Part shown: positions 13,577-14,304 of the stretch, one piece after another | Layout of the letters: each line of letters begins with the position of its first letter | Numbering within the stretch: position 1 is the stretch's first letter | Source of the DNA: an uncultured Bacteroidota bacterium | Lineage (GTDB): Bacteria > Bacteroidota > Bacteroidia > Bacteroidales > P3 | NCBI GenBank assembly: GCA_900546465.1 | Contig: URCX01000035.1 | Location: 1 to 14,304 of the forward strand | Reading direction: 5' to 3' | DNA length: 14,304 bases | Translations under genes and position numbers: made by a program | The notes under the pieces: generated by a model | What the model saw: only the letters and a program-made list of their open reading frames with translations | What the model was told of the DNA's origin: nothing | Databases searched by the model: none

Positions 13577-14304
13577 ATGAAAACAAGAAGATTGCTGTTG
13601 TTGATTGCAATATGTGTTTGTTTCCATGCCTGTGGAGGAAGAAGCGATGGTAATAAAACCGGAGACAAAGAGCAACCGAAAGCTCAGCCTTTGAATATCA
13701 CTGTTTTGATTGACCTTTCGGACAGGATTAAACGAAACACCGAAAACATGGAACAAGAGGATAAAGATATTGCATTGATAGTCAATATCGTCGTTTCTTT
13801 GAAAGATAAGGCTCAAAAGGAAAAGTTCACCGGTAAAGACAAGTTCAAGGTTTTGTTTTATCCGAACCCGAAACTCGAGGACATCAATTCCGTTATCGGA
13901 ACGCTCGAAATAAATATGGAAGTGCCGAGAAAAGAAAAAGGATTGCTGAAACGCAGATTACAAACGATTGACAGCTTGTTCTCAAACACTCTTCACTCTG
14001 TTTATAAGCAGACAAAGAACGATGGAGATTGGTCAGGCTCGGATATATGGGGCTTTTTCAGAGACAGGGTACAGGATCAGTGCATTATTGAAAGTTATCG
14101 AAATATTCTTGTCATTCTTACCGACGGATACATTTACCATAAGGATAATAAAGAGCAGAAAAACGGCAAACAATCTTGGGTAACGCCGCTTGTGCTTGAC
14201 CAAAATCCCGATACAAAATTACTGAATCCTTTGGATGAAGGGCAAAAATTGAGCGATTTGGAGGTATTGGTGTTGGAGGTTGACCCTGCAAAATCATCTC
14301 ATTT
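13577..14304 (+). CDS. VWA-like lipoprotein, N-terminal part (partial)
   Basis: The gene runs off the right end; 242 codons are visible. The N-terminus MKTRRLLLLIAICVCFHACGG is a lipoprotein signal with likely lipidation at C19 (an imperfect lipobox, as is common in Bacteroidetes). No surface-export acidic signal follows the cysteine, so a periplasm-facing lipoprotein is expected. The mature part opens a VWA-like fold: a strand with NITVLIDLSDRIKR (residues 40-53), where classic MIDAS domains have DxSxS, and later NILVILTDGYIYH (177-188) carrying the TDG motif of the third MIDAS loop. Here the second serine is replaced (DLSDR), so metal binding may be altered. Between them is a helical insertion with WSGSDIWGFFRDRVQ. 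It is the third gene of the TerB-led cassette. The C-terminal half, and any extra domains, are outside the window. Confidence 0.78.
   Translation, partial: MKTRRLLLLIAICVCFHACGGRSDGNKTGDKEQPKAQPLNITVLIDLSDRIKRNTENMEQEDKDIALIVNIVVSLKDKAQKEKFTGKDKFKVLFYPNPKLEDINSVIGTLEINMEVPRKEKGLLKRRLQTIDSLFSNTLHSVYKQTKNDGDWSGSDIWGFFRDRVQDQCIIESYRNILVILTDGYIYHKDNKEQKNGKQSWVTPLVLDQNPDTKLLNPLDEGQKLSDLEVLVLEVDPAKSSH

Overview
The window looks like a chromosome segment from a member of the Bacteroidetes, probably Bacteroidales. This rests on three things: a Bacteroidetes-type elongation factor P, promoter-like boxes matching the TAnnTTTG consensus of that phylum (TACCTTTG, TATCTTTG, TATATTTG), and gene starts that mostly lack a Shine-Dalgarno sequence. 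The genes are chromosome-like in character; no transposase, integrase, tRNA or CRISPR array was seen.

Layout from left to right. (1) Minus strand, 1-2585: a secreted 312-residue protein of unknown function is followed by a dipeptidyl peptidase IV (S9B) gene that stops after its beta-propeller, just before the catalytic hydrolase domain. The truncated gene abuts the 5' end of a radical SAM activase-like gene that runs off the window. (2) A divergent promoter region at 2586-2710 carries a perfect 12-bp inverted repeat and faces a plus-strand unit: an 88-residue membrane/coiled-coil protein and efp, ending in a clear intrinsic terminator. (3) About 360 bp of non-coding DNA holds a second small hairpin-plus-T-run and a large palindromic repeat element. 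(4) Minus strand, 3959-6163: a large exported TPR-like protein with its own candidate promoter. (5) Minus strand, 6312-11194: a tight four-gene export operon, transcribed TolC-like outer membrane channel, HlyD-like adaptor, ABC-2 permease, ABC-2 permease, with no ATPase gene in sight. (6) 11195-11888: a doubtful small ORF, a second copy of the palindromic repeat family, a second divergent promoter-like inverted repeat, and a strongly structured RNA candidate of roughly 210 nt. (7) Plus strand, 11889-14304: a three-gene module of a TerB-like cytosolic protein, a four-helix membrane protein with two cytosolic coiled coils, and a VWA-like lipoprotein that is cut by the window end.

The most interesting part is the right end. 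The TerB / coiled-coil membrane protein / VWA-lipoprotein cassette could link a cytosolic metal-binding-type domain to a periplasmic VWA-like domain through a membrane scaffold. TerB and VWA domains are known partners in tellurium-resistance-type stress systems, but this cassette lacks the usual TerC/TerD partners in the visible sequence. It is preceded by a rod-shaped RNA candidate with three-way-junction features resembling 6S RNA. The second point of interest is the abrupt break of the DPP-IV gene at 143, which is either a real rearrangement or an assembly join.
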